Shown: one piece after another, positions 37,822 through 46,610 of the stretch | Layout: each line of letters opens with the position of its first letter | How positions within the stretch are numbered: the stretch's first letter is position 1 | NCBI GenBank assembly: GCA_025362315.1 | Contig: JANYGP010000071.1 | Location: 124,001 to 188,000 of the forward strand | Direction: 5' to 3' | DNA: 64,000 nucleotides | DNA from: Polaromonas sp. | Lineage (GTDB): Bacteria > Pseudomonadota > Gammaproteobacteria > Burkholderiales > Burkholderiaceae_C | Made by a program: the position numbers and the translations under genes | The notes under the pieces: model-generated | Database searches by the model: none | Told to the model about the DNA's origin: nothing | What the model saw: only the letters and a program-made list of their open reading frames with translations

Positions 37822-39110
37822 AGGTTGATCTCGGTCATGGCGTCCGGGTAGACACGCTGTTGACGAATAAGGTGTTTAATTTCTTGCGCTACACGTGCTG
37901 TAGCCGATCCAGCAGGGGGGAAAGCATTGCGGTTGGTCACGCCACACGGTGCACCATCCAAGACACGTAGCAGATTTTCAGGACTACTGACGGACTCACC
38001 CAAACCAAGCTTGGCGTAATCAAAATTCATGTTGATCACCATCGGTGAATAAGACAGGCAGAGCACTCTTTTACCAATCAGCGCTGCTTCAAAACCCACT
38101 GTGCTGCTTTGAACAACCACTGTGTCCGACAAATGCAATTGAGCTACCAGAGCGTCCTGGACAGGATTACTTCGATACACCCTGTCCTGAGCGCCAAGGT
38201 CAGGGAACAAATGATATTGGCTTGGATGATAGCGAATCAACAGTGCAACGTCAGGCCTGCTGGCGACCCACGTTCGCAAACGCCGCTCCACGTCCAGAGC
38301 CAAGCCGGCACCCAAAAAATGCTCAGTCACGCCCTCACCAGGCTCCTCCAGGTTACCCGCCCACATCAGCACCTGAAGCCCTTCCCAGCCGAGACTTGTC
38401 CGTAATACCGTTGCAGCAGTTTGGTTGGCGATGTCAAACAGTGGCTCATACGCCGGACAACCTGTTACCGCAATGCGCGCGGCGTCAATACCAGCATCGA
38501 CAAGATTGTTTTTGACAAAATCAGACAGCACTGTGATGCGGTCTGCAAAAACCTTGTAACGCACATAGCTTTCATGCGGTAGCGCGAACAAATCCACCAT
38601 GGTCAAGCAAGGTACACCAGACCGCACAGCTGCTTCAACAGCCGCTTGCTCCGACCGGGGCGACCCTGTACTAACCACTACCGAAGGAGATACATCAGCG
38701 ATCACCCGACCTAAAAAATTCACAGGAGAAAAACTGCGCCTGCCGCCGTCCTGATATTTTTGTGCTGCTGTTTGCGCGCCGAATTCTTCTACCCATTCCA
38801 AGTAATTAACACCTAAATAACACAAGCTTTCATAGGCATCGACATCTGGATGCGAGTTACCCTCAGCGATAGCCCGTCCGCAGTCGAGCGCTAGCTTTGA
38901 ATCAACGAGGTGCATGAAATCGCGATACCCCTTTGGTACCAAACCAAGCCGCTCGGCCTGCTTGTAGCCTAAAGTGAGCGCCAGCAGCTCGCAGCGCATC
39001 CCTTGAGCCTGAAGATACTTGATGACTGGCGCCACCTTAGCGATGTGGCCACTGCCGTAGACCACAAACAAGATGCAAGGACTCGTGTCAACAGTTGCGG
39101 ATGAAGTCAT
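37818..39110 (-). CDS. GT-B-fold glycan protein (epimerase/glycosyltransferase-like)
   Basis: 430 aa. N-terminus FVVYGSGHIAKVAPVIKYLQ is a GT-B Rossmann opening; the C-terminal half has LLIRYHPSQ, VVVQSSTVGFEAALIGKRVL and CLSYSP, resembling surface-polysaccharide transferases of the UDP-GlcNAc 2-epimerase fold. The exact reaction is not recognised. It is the second GT-B-like gene in the island. It is 27 bases after the glutamine synthetase and coupled to the amidotransferase downstream. Confidence 0.65.
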   Translation of the reverse strand: MTSSATVDTSPCILFVVYGSGHIAKVAPVIKYLQAQGMRCELLALTLGYKQAERLGLVPKGYRDFMHLVDSKLALDCGRAIAEGNSHPDVDAYESLCYLGVNYLEWVEEFGAQTAAQKYQDGGRRSFSPVNFLGRVIADVSPSVVVSTGSPRSEQAAVEAAVRSGVPCLTMVDLFALPHESYVRYKVFADRITVLSDFVKNNLVDAGIDAARIAVTGCPAYEPLFDIANQTAATVLRTSLGWEGLQVLMWAGNLEEPGEGVTEHFLGAGLALDVERRLRTWVASRPDVALLIRYHPSQYHLFPDLGAQDRVYRSNPVQDALVAQLHLSDTVVVQSSTVGFEAALIGKRVLCLSYSPMVINMNFDYAKLGLGESVSSPENLLRVLDGAPCGVTNRNAFPPAGSATARVAQEIKHLIRQQRVYPDAMTEINL

Positions 39111-39137
39111 GCCAAATGGTCAATATGCAGCAAGTCG

Positions 39138-40442
39138 TCAGAAAAAATCAACATACCTGCGAAACTCTGCTGGCGACACGTTTAGCATCAATTCATCACA
39201 TTCAGCATGCTTGATTGCACAAAACTCTTTGACAAAACCCGCTCCCAGCCCTGCGGTCAGCACCTCATCAGATTGCAAAGCGTCAAGTGCATCAGGCAAA
39301 GACACTGGCAAACGGGCAATGCCCCTGCTGGTCAGCTCAGTCTGGCTTAACTGGTACAGGTTTTCATTGCACGGCTGACCTGGGTCGAGCTTGCGTGCCA
39401 TGCCGTCCAGACCTGCGTGAACAATCGCAGCGGTCAGCAAATAGGGGTTGCTGGAGGCATCAGGCACCCGAAGCTCTAGTCGTCCACCAGGAATTCGTAC
39501 GAAGGCAGTACGATTATTGTTGCCGTAAGCAATGTTCACAGGGGCCCAGGTAGCACCTGACCGTGAACCACGTGAGACCAATCGCTTATAGGAATTCACA
39601 CAAGGGGCTGCGATGGCCGTCAGGCCTGCGGCATGTGCCATCAGCCCACCCAAAAAGTGGTAAGCCATGAGGCTCAGGTTCATGCCGCGCTTGTCTGACG
39701 CATCCTCAAAGGCGTTGTCACCAAACTTCTTACCTGCCGACATGTGCATGTGCAGGCCACTGCCAGAGCGCTCAGCAAACGGTTTGGGCATGAAGGAGCA
39801 CAGCATGCCGTGCTTTTTGGCAATCGCTTGCGCTGCCATCTTGAAATAGGTCAGGTTGTCCGCCGTGCGCAGGCCATCAGTGTAGGTGAAGTTCATCTCG
39901 AACTGGCCGTTCGCGTCTTCGTGGTCAATCTGGTAAACATCGATACCTGCCGAGTCGAGTGCGGCTCGTAACTCCATCAAGAAAGCGGAGACTGACGACA
40001 GGTGTCGAAAATCGTAGCAAGGCTTGTCGAGCGATTCGGAGTCGGTTGCAACGACGTAGCTACCGGACTCGTCCTTGCGCAGCAGGAAAAATTCAGGTTC
40101 CAGTCCCGAAAAAAATTCCAATCCCGTGACCTCACGGAAATCTGCCAGTGCTTTTTTGGCGATCACACGCGAGTCCAGCGCATGCGGCTGACCGTTCACA
40201 TGGCCGTCGCACGTCACAACCGCCGTACCTGGCATCCAGGGCACGGGGCGAATCACACCGCTGTCGCCAATCGCCATAAACTCAGCGCCATGCGGCCCCA
40301 TGCCCATGCCCGCAATGGCAAAACCAGCAAAACCAGCACCCGAGGTGAAGATCATCTCTTTGTGCTTCGCAGGCACCAGCTTGGCTTTGGGTCTGCCGTG
40401 AATATCAACAAACTGAGCGAGGTAATAGTCAAAATCAGCCAT
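39138..40442 (-). CDS. glnT: Glutamine synthetase type III (GlnT)-like
   Basis: 434 aa, the size of the GlnT group. Visible: the opening DFDYYLAQFVDIHGRPKAK, metal-binding LEPEFFLLR, the Glu/His region GSGLHMHMS, and GGRLELRVPDASSNPYL with the ATP/substrate Arg. Start 40442 follows a GAGG site; an earlier start at 40490 would overlap asnB. The same family contains gamma-glutamylmethylamide synthetase, so the amine added to glutamate need not be ammonia. It lies in a glycan operon rather than with the nitrogen-control genes. Confidence 0.85.
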   Translation of the reverse strand: MADFDYYLAQFVDIHGRPKAKLVPAKHKEMIFTSGAGFAGFAIAGMGMGPHGAEFMAIGDSGVIRPVPWMPGTAVVTCDGHVNGQPHALDSRVIAKKALADFREVTGLEFFSGLEPEFFLLRKDESGSYVVATDSESLDKPCYDFRHLSSVSAFLMELRAALDSAGIDVYQIDHEDANGQFEMNFTYTDGLRTADNLTYFKMAAQAIAKKHGMLCSFMPKPFAERSGSGLHMHMSAGKKFGDNAFEDASDKRGMNLSLMAYHFLGGLMAHAAGLTAIAAPCVNSYKRLVSRGSRSGATWAPVNIAYGNNNRTAFVRIPGGRLELRVPDASSNPYLLTAAIVHAGLDGMARKLDPGQPCNENLYQLSQTELTSRGIARLPVSLPDALDALQSDEVLTAGLGAGFVKEFCAIKHAECDELMLNVSPAEFRRYVDFF

Positions 40443-40462
40443 GCGGTTTACCTCGGTTTTTG

Positions 40463-42211
40463 TTATTGTGGAAAAAATTCTTGCAGCCACAGTTTGGTCA
40501 TCAAGAGCGTACGCAATTGCTTGGTGTGGTTGTGCAAGCCGCTGCGGTGCTCTTCCAGCATGACTTGCAACTCATTGCGATCAAACCGGCCACCGTCAGG
40601 CAGCGCCAGCACATCACGCGCCCACTGAAACAACGGGCCCTTGATCCACTCGCCAATCGGCAAAGTCGGCATGGTTTTGGGTCGGAATACGAAGTCGTGG
40701 TCAAAGTAACGCGTGGCCGCTTCCTTCAAAAAGTGCTTGCCAATGCCGTTTTTAAACTTGGACGTGATCGGCAACCTGGCGAACATTTCGCTAACCCGGT
40801 GATCAAGAAACGGCGCTCGGCCTTCAATCGAAAAGCAGGCACCCATACGGTCACCTTTGACCGAGTTGTTGCCGGGCATCAATGAATTCAATTCATAAGC
40901 GGCAATCTGCTCCATCGGCTCCAGGTCTGCAAACGGCTGCACGATGTCCAGAAACTTGTCCATGGCGCGCTGGGTGTGCGGTAAAAACGCCGGGCTCATG
41001 ATGCGCTGGCGGTCTTTTTCAGTGGTGTAACTGATCAGGTCAAAGTAGCTGCGCATAGAAAAGTTTGCGCGTGTCATACCCGCAAAAAACTGCTCGTTGT
41101 GCCTGAAACCCAACATCACTTCATCAGGCCCGTCCCCCGTGAACATGACAATCTTGCCCTGCTTGTGCGCCTGGCGTGACAACAGGTAAAACAAGAAGAA
41201 AGAAAAGTCGCCGTGCGGCTGCTCGGCATGGCGCACCACCGATTGCGCAATTTCAGGAATGTTCGCGGGCGTGATGTCCAGCGCACTCAGGTTGATGTTG
41301 AATTGCGACGCCACACGCTGGGCGTAGGTAAATTCAGAAAAGCCTTTGTCTTCAATCCTGAGGCCAATCGCATCTAGATGCGGGCGGTTCCACTGCGGTA
41401 CCAAGCGGGAAGCGATGACAGACGAATCAACACCACCGCTTAAAAACAAACCGCCATCCACATCAAAGCGCATTTGCAGCTTGATGGACTCGTCAATGGC
41501 TTGCTCCAGCTCTTCTTGGCTAGCGTCTACCCGCTCACCGCTGAGCGGCCACTCCCAATAACGTTGTGGCTCTGAAAAGCGCCCGTTGCCGTAACGCATG
41601 AAGGTGCCGGGCGGCAAATGGCTAACGCCTTCAAAACAGGTTTCTGGCGGTGGGCAGTAATTGAACGAGAACACATGACCGAGGGCAGCATCATTGACCT
41701 TGCGCTCAAACTTGGGCAGGGCAAGAATGGCCTTCATTTCGCTTGCAAAAGCCAAGCCGCCGTCATATTCAGCATAAAAGCAGGGCTTGATGCCCTGACG
41801 GTCGCGCGCCAGCATGCCAGTCTCGGTACGTTGATCCCAGATGAAAAACGCAAACATGCCGACCAGATCGTCCAGCATTTTCTCGCCTTTTTCGATCCAC
41901 AGGTGTACCAGCACCTCGGTGTCGCAGCGCGACTTGAATTTGTAGCCCTTGGCCCTGAGCTGCTCACGCAGTTCAATGAAGTTAAAAATCTCGCCGTTAA
42001 AAACCACCCACACCTTGCCGTCGGTGCTGCACATGGGCTGCATGCCGTTTTCAGGGTCCACCACGGCCAGGCGCGCGTGGCCGAGCACGGCACGGCCCAA
42101 TTGCTCCACACCCTGCTCGTCAACACCCCGGTATTTGATGGTGTTGATCATGCTCCAAACATCGTCTTTGGTGACGCTTTTGGCGTTGACCACGCCGACT
42201 ATTCCACACAT
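40463..42211 (-). CDS. asnB: Asparagine synthase-family amidotransferase
   Basis: 582 aa. Cys2 (MCGIVGVVN) is the glutaminase nucleophile; class II glutaminase domain to ~residue 200 (YRGVDEQG, FNGEIFNF), then the ATP-dependent synthetase domain with LFLSGGVDSS and TGDGPDEVMLG. AsnB homologues in O-antigen clusters can amidate uronic acids rather than aspartate (established for that family group). Here the location supports a sugar or amine substrate (inference). It lies 10 bases after gcvPB and 20 before glnT. Confidence 0.9.
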   Translation of the reverse strand: MCGIVGVVNAKSVTKDDVWSMINTIKYRGVDEQGVEQLGRAVLGHARLAVVDPENGMQPMCSTDGKVWVVFNGEIFNFIELREQLRAKGYKFKSRCDTEVLVHLWIEKGEKMLDDLVGMFAFFIWDQRTETGMLARDRQGIKPCFYAEYDGGLAFASEMKAILALPKFERKVNDAALGHVFSFNYCPPPETCFEGVSHLPPGTFMRYGNGRFSEPQRYWEWPLSGERVDASQEELEQAIDESIKLQMRFDVDGGLFLSGGVDSSVIASRLVPQWNRPHLDAIGLRIEDKGFSEFTYAQRVASQFNINLSALDITPANIPEIAQSVVRHAEQPHGDFSFFLFYLLSRQAHKQGKIVMFTGDGPDEVMLGFRHNEQFFAGMTRANFSMRSYFDLISYTTEKDRQRIMSPAFLPHTQRAMDKFLDIVQPFADLEPMEQIAAYELNSLMPGNNSVKGDRMGACFSIEGRAPFLDHRVSEMFARLPITSKFKNGIGKHFLKEAATRYFDHDFVFRPKTMPTLPIGEWIKGPLFQWARDVLALPDGGRFDRNELQVMLEEHRSGLHNHTKQLRTLLMTKLWLQEFFPQ

Positions 42212-42221
42212 GGCGGGTCCT

Positions 42222-43646
42222 TCAGTTCTTTAAATCAATGCGAGCAATTTTTCTGCTGATGGGCGCGCTTTCAACCAGCGCTTCATTGTGGGTGTCTTCA
42301 TCAAACACCTTTTGATAAATCCCCACCTGGTAGTCCAAGCTAGCTTTGGTTTCGGTCTCAGTCGGCTCAATCAACATGGCAGACTTCAAGTCACCCGGGA
42401 AGTAAACGCAACCTGCACCCACCAGCGTGGGCGGGTGAATGCCGTAATCAATCAAACGCTTGGCAAATTGCCGGGCCGATGTGTTGAGCTTTTCACCTGA
42501 CAGCAAAGTTTCGTGTTTGCAAAACTGGTTGTATACAGGCGGCAACATGTGGCTCAAACGGTGCTGCAAGTAATTGGCATTCAGCACCGCATGGGTAGAT
42601 GCTTGCCGCAAACCCGCCCCGCCCATGGTGCGCAGGTAGCCATAGGCACGCAGCAACACACCCACATGGCCATGAAAGCTTTTCATTTTGCCGATGGACA
42701 AAGGCCGGTTTGCATCTGGCTGCGCAATACCGTCCAAGCGAGACACTACAGGGCTGGGCAAATATGCCGCCAGCGCAGCTTTGACAGCCACCGGGCCCGC
42801 GCCTGGCCCACCACCGCCATGCGGTGTGGAAAACGTTTTATGTACGTTGACGTGCACCACATCAAAACCCATGTCGCCCGGCCGGACGATGCCCATCAAT
42901 GCGTTCAGGTTGGCACCGTCGTAGTACAGCAGCGAGCCATTGGCATGCACCGCATCGGCAATCTCGACAATCTGGTTTTCAAACAAACCGAGCGTTGACG
43001 GATTGGTCAGCATGAAAGCTGCAACATCGGGTGTCAGCATGCTTTTGAGCGCCACCAGATCAACCCGACCCTTCATGTCTGATGGAACAATTCTGCAGTC
43101 AAACCCAGCCATGGCGGCTGACGCCGGGTTGGTGCCGTGCGCAGAATCAGGCACGATGACGATGGGTCTGCGATTGTTCAAGCGTGCAAAGTGCGCACGT
43201 ATCACCAACAACCCAGCCAGCTCGCCGTGCGCACCCGCTGCGGGGGCCAGGCAGCAAGCGTCCATGCCGGTGATTTCGCACACCATGGTTTGCAGGCGCT
43301 CGTACATTTCCCATACACCACCCAGCGTGTTGGTGTCTTGCAAAGGGTGCGCGTTTTCAAAGCCTGGCAAGCGCGCCAGTACGTCGTTGCGCTTGGGGTT
43401 GTACTTCATGGTGCAAGAGCCCAACGGGTACGGCCCATTATCAACACCGTGCGATTCGTGGCTCAGACGTGTGAAGTGGCGAGTCACATCGACTTCGCTG
43501 ACTTCAGGCAAACCAATGGTTTGCCTAATGCGCACGAACGAAGGCTTGGTAGCGCGCGAATGGATTTCGGAGGATGCAAAAACATCGCTCGCTGCACCGG
43601 GGCGATGCAGATCGGTGATCATTTGGGAAGGCGAGGTAGCAGCCAT
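42222..43646 (-). CDS. gcvPB: Glycine dehydrogenase (decarboxylating) subunit 2
   Basis: 474 aa, the usual length of the subunit carrying the PLP. The Schiff-base Lys is in HVNVHKTFSTPHGGGGPGAG; other conserved stretches are SHGVDNGPYPLGSCTMKYNP and PDSAHGTNPASAAM. It is normally the C-terminal half of the P-protein, which decarboxylates glycine onto the lipoyl arm of GcvH. Start 43646 lies one base after the gcvPA stop (TGACATG). Most Burkholderiales I know carry a single-chain GcvP near gcvT and gcvH; none of those is in this window. Confidence 0.92.
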   Translation of the reverse strand: MAATSPSQMITDLHRPGAASDVFASSEIHSRATKPSFVRIRQTIGLPEVSEVDVTRHFTRLSHESHGVDNGPYPLGSCTMKYNPKRNDVLARLPGFENAHPLQDTNTLGGVWEMYERLQTMVCEITGMDACCLAPAAGAHGELAGLLVIRAHFARLNNRRPIVIVPDSAHGTNPASAAMAGFDCRIVPSDMKGRVDLVALKSMLTPDVAAFMLTNPSTLGLFENQIVEIADAVHANGSLLYYDGANLNALMGIVRPGDMGFDVVHVNVHKTFSTPHGGGGPGAGPVAVKAALAAYLPSPVVSRLDGIAQPDANRPLSIGKMKSFHGHVGVLLRAYGYLRTMGGAGLRQASTHAVLNANYLQHRLSHMLPPVYNQFCKHETLLSGEKLNTSARQFAKRLIDYGIHPPTLVGAGCVYFPGDLKSAMLIEPTETETKASLDYQVGIYQKVFDEDTHNEALVESAPISRKIARIDLKN

Positions 43647-43647
43647 G

Positions 43648-45060
43648 TCAAACGCACTCCACACACGCTTTGGTGTGCTTTGCATAGGCTTTGATGTCAG
43701 CCATAGTTTTGGTCTCGTTCACGGCAATCAGCAATCCGCGTTGGTGCCCTGCCAGCAATTCAGCCACCGGCACGCCCGCAAAAACACCAAGACGCTTCAT
43801 GCGCGCGCAAAACTCAGTGGCAGGGATTGGCAACTCAATGGCAAATTCATTGAAGTGCACGCCAGTGCGCAGCAGCTTGATGCCCGGCAACGCCATCAAC
43901 AAATCGCGCAACATCACCGCATTGGCAGCATTCACCTCAGCAATTTGCATGAAGTTGCGTTCACCCAAACACGCCAGATACACCGCTACACGAATGGCGT
44001 TCAAAGCCTGGTTAGAGCAAATATGGCTGGTGGCTTTGTCACGTGCCACATGCTGTTCGCGGTCTTCTTTGACCAACGCATAACCGAGTTGACCATTGAG
44101 GTCATGCACACGCCCCACCAGCCTGCCGGGCAGGTAGCGCTCCAGCGGTTTGGCGCAGGCAATGATGCCGATGTACGGGCCGCCAGCAGACAACGGCAAA
44201 CCCAAAGGCTGGCCTTCGCACACCACAATGTCGGCGCCCAATTGACCCGGCGCTTCAATCCAGCCGCAGAGCAAAGGATTAACGCAAACGCTCAAGAGCA
44301 CGCCGCTTTGTTTGCAGACGCCAGACAAAGCACCCACATCTTCGATCACACCGAATGCATTCGGGCTTTGCAGCACAACGCCAGCAACATCATTGCCCGC
44401 CAGCTTGGCAGCCATGGCAGCTACATCTGCCAGCCCAGTCACCGGGTCTTGCAAAACATAGTCCACCGTCACACCACGCGGCAACAAATAAGTCGCCAGT
44501 ACTTCCTGGTATTCAGGCCAAACAGCTTGCGCCACCACCACGCGGCGTTTGCCTGTGGCTGAGCACATCATCCAGCACGCCTCAGCCAGCGCGGTAGCCC
44601 CGTCATACACCGAGCAGTTCACACACTCGCGCCCCAGCAGTTTGCCCACCAAAGTTTGAAATTCAAACAAAGCCTGTAGCAGACCTTGGCTCATCTCGGG
44701 CTGGTAGGGTGTGTAGGCGGTTAAAAATTCGCCACGCGATGCGATGGCATCGACCACTGCCGGGATGTAGTGCTCATACGCTCCGCCGCCTAAAAAGCTG
44801 GCATGCGTCAAGGTGCTGGCATTCATATCGGCCATCACGCGAACGTCGCGCATCAGTTGCCATTCATTCAGCGTTGGGGGCAGGTCAAGCTCACGTAGCA
44901 GGCGCACCTGTGCAGGCACGTCTTCAAACAGCTGCTCAACTGACTGCAGCCCCATGACTTGCAGCATGGCTTGCACATCAGCTGCGGTATGAACGTTGTA
45001 GCCCACCGGCGAGTCAGAAATCGCATTGGCCAAAATGCTGGCGTCTAGTCGTTGGTTCAC
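43648..45060 (-). CDS. gcvPA: Glycine dehydrogenase (decarboxylating) subunit 1
   Basis: 470 aa, matching two-subunit GcvPA proteins (~450). Conserved stretches include FLGGGAYEHYIPAVVDAI, TAYTPYQPEMSQGLLQALF and CVNCSVYDGATALAEA. Together with GcvPB it forms the glycine decarboxylase P-protein. It starts a seven-gene minus-strand run after a 100-base gap that holds a possible internal promoter. No frameshift or missing core region is seen, so the enzyme appears intact. Confidence 0.92.
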   Translation of the reverse strand: MNQRLDASILANAISDSPVGYNVHTAADVQAMLQVMGLQSVEQLFEDVPAQVRLLRELDLPPTLNEWQLMRDVRVMADMNASTLTHASFLGGGAYEHYIPAVVDAIASRGEFLTAYTPYQPEMSQGLLQALFEFQTLVGKLLGRECVNCSVYDGATALAEACWMMCSATGKRRVVVAQAVWPEYQEVLATYLLPRGVTVDYVLQDPVTGLADVAAMAAKLAGNDVAGVVLQSPNAFGVIEDVGALSGVCKQSGVLLSVCVNPLLCGWIEAPGQLGADIVVCEGQPLGLPLSAGGPYIGIIACAKPLERYLPGRLVGRVHDLNGQLGYALVKEDREQHVARDKATSHICSNQALNAIRVAVYLACLGERNFMQIAEVNAANAVMLRDLLMALPGIKLLRTGVHFNEFAIELPIPATEFCARMKRLGVFAGVPVAELLAGHQRGLLIAVNETKTMADIKAYAKHTKACVECV

Positions 45061-45110
45061 GTTGTTTTAAGCTTTTTTCGCGTCGTTTGTTGTTGCGGTG
45101 CACCCTTTTA

Positions 45111-45145
45111 ATTATAAAGCGCGGGTGTGCCAAACCGATTTGGCA
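45111..45145 (-). promoter_or_regulatory. Gap element before gcvPA: hairpin and possible promoter
   Basis: In the 100 bases between the sugar transferase stop and gcvPA, a perfect inverted repeat TGCCAAA/TTTGGCA with a 4-base loop spans 45128-45145, 16 bases after the upstream stop. Just beyond it on the minus strand is TATAAT (45111-45116). The hairpin has no U-run, so termination is doubtful; it may be an attenuator, and the -10 box may give gcvPA its own start. No convincing -35 is seen. Confidence 0.35.
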
Positions 45146-45160
45146 AGCGTGACAAAGTCC

Positions 45161-45715
45161 TCAATTTGCCTGCTTGCCGCCCAGCTGGCGCAGCGTCCAC
45201 CACATGATTCGAATGTCAAACCACCAAGACGCCTGGCTGGCATAGGCCAAGTCTTGCTGCAGGCGCAACTCCCAGCTCATCTCAGAACGCCCGCTGACCT
45301 GAGCCAGCCCAGTAATGCCCGGCCGTACCGCGCAGCGAAGCTCCCAATCGGCTTTCGAGTAAAGCCGGCGTTGTTCTGGCACATCGGGCCGGGGGCCGAC
45401 CAGGCTCATGTGGCCGATCAAGACATTGATGATTTGCGGCAATTCGTCAATACTCGTGCGCCTGATGAACCTGCCCACCCGCGTGATGCGCACGTCGTTT
45501 GCCTCGGTGAAGTACGGGCCTGTTGTTGCGGCGTTCCGCACCATGCTTCTGAACTTGAACATGCCAAACTCTTGCCCACCCCGCCCCACGCGCGTTTGGC
45601 GAAAAAAAACGGGCAACCCACTGTCCATCCAGATCGCTAGCAGGGTAACCAACAATACTGGGCTGAGCAACACCAGCGCAAGCAAGCTCACAACAATGTC
45701 GGTCAGGCGCTTCAC
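45161..45715 (-). CDS. PglC-type polyprenyl-phosphate sugar-phosphate transferase
   Basis: 184 aa, the short monotopic form of bacterial sugar transferases. One N-terminal membrane hairpin (LTDIVVSLLALVLLSPVLL), then FRQTRVGRGGQEFGMFKFRSM, the catalytic DELPQIINVL and MSLVGPRP. It loads the first sugar-1-phosphate onto undecaprenyl phosphate for a repeat unit or glycoprotein glycan. The GTG start overlaps the aldolase stop (GTGA). It matches a CapD/PglF product, tying the two ends of the island. Confidence 0.9.
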   Translation of the reverse strand: MKRLTDIVVSLLALVLLSPVLLVTLLAIWMDSGLPVFFRQTRVGRGGQEFGMFKFRSMVRNAATTGPYFTEANDVRITRVGRFIRRTSIDELPQIINVLIGHMSLVGPRPDVPEQRRLYSKADWELRCAVRPGITGLAQVSGRSEMSWELRLQQDLAYASQASWWFDIRIMWWTLRQLGGKQAN

Positions 45716-46548
45716 GCCGGTGCCTTGGCAGCACCCGCCAAGGCTGCCAAATTGCCAATCAGATCTGCGGTGCGAATCCTGCCCAGTTCGATACTGGCAA
45801 GGCTGCGTTGCGCCAGTTCTTGCTCAGTAACCCGCAATTGCGCAACCGCTTGCTCCAGAGACTGTTCAGTGGCGTGGCCGTCAGCACGGATAAAAGTGCG
45901 CGACAAAATCACTGCCGAAGACTGAAGCCGCAGATGCTCGGCCAGCACATCGCGCCCGGGCAGCGCGCCTTCGTCCATACGCGCGATGCCGCCAAAACCA
46001 AAGCGCAAGCCGCGCGCTGTGGCCGCCCGAGCCACGCGGTCTACATGCCCCAGCAGCAGCGGCTCAAACATAAAGCGGCAGCCCAGCGACAGATGCAAAT
46101 CATTGAGCCCGACGAACACCTCTTCAAGCCCCGGCGTATCAATCCAATCATTTAACGATTGCAATGCCCCTGCAGTTTCAAGCAGCGGCACGATAGGCAC
46201 TCGCTTCGCCACAATTTTGGCAAATTCCTGCAACTCTAAAGCAACAGTAAACATGGGCAACATGATCATGTCAGCACCTTGCGCCAACACCGCATCTACC
46301 TCAGCTTTGCTGGCGGTCGGGTTGCCGGTCTGGAATGGGTTGACGCGCACCATCAGCTTTGAATGCTTTAACACCGCTTTCACCCGGCCCACGTCCTCAA
46401 TATGATGGGTGGTGATAAATGTGTCGTGACCCTTTTGCCGTTCAGCCTTGCCGTTGCGTTCCAGATCAACAAACAAGCGCACCCCTGGCAGCACATCGCA
46501 GCGTTGCGCCAAACTCAGACAGTTGGTAATGATGAGCAGGTCTAGCAT
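45712..46548 (-). CDS. HpcH/HpaI aldolase-family protein
   Basis: 278 aa. Contains FVDLERNGKAERQKGHDT (metal/phosphate region), LMVRVNP, MIMLPMFTVALELQEF and VPLLETAGAL with the conserved Glu. The family cleaves or forms C-C bonds with pyruvate-like partners, or acts as citrate lyase beta-like enzymes. Its job in a glycan cluster is not known to me; it might make or break a keto-acid side chain (inference). ATG 46548 is preferred to an upstream TTG. Confidence 0.78.
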   Translation of the reverse strand: MLDLLIITNCLSLAQRCDVLPGVRLFVDLERNGKAERQKGHDTFITTHHIEDVGRVKAVLKHSKLMVRVNPFQTGNPTASKAEVDAVLAQGADMIMLPMFTVALELQEFAKIVAKRVPIVPLLETAGALQSLNDWIDTPGLEEVFVGLNDLHLSLGCRFMFEPLLLGHVDRVARAATARGLRFGFGGIARMDEGALPGRDVLAEHLRLQSSAVILSRTFIRADGHATEQSLEQAVAQLRVTEQELAQRSLASIELGRIRTADLIGNLAALAGAAKAPA

Positions 46549-46610
46549 GTTTAAAGAAGACAGCAACTTGCGCTGGAAAGGGTTGACGACGTCATAGCAA
46601 GATTTTAGGG

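Noticed and set aside
42222-45060. The main glycine cleavage operon
   Set aside because: gcvT and gcvH are not adjacent and the genes sit inside a glycan run; but this cannot be excluded without the rest of the genome.
45061-45160. Glycine riboswitch before gcvPA
   Set aside because: The gap is only 100 bases and no paired glycine aptamer cores are visible; only one short hairpin is seen.
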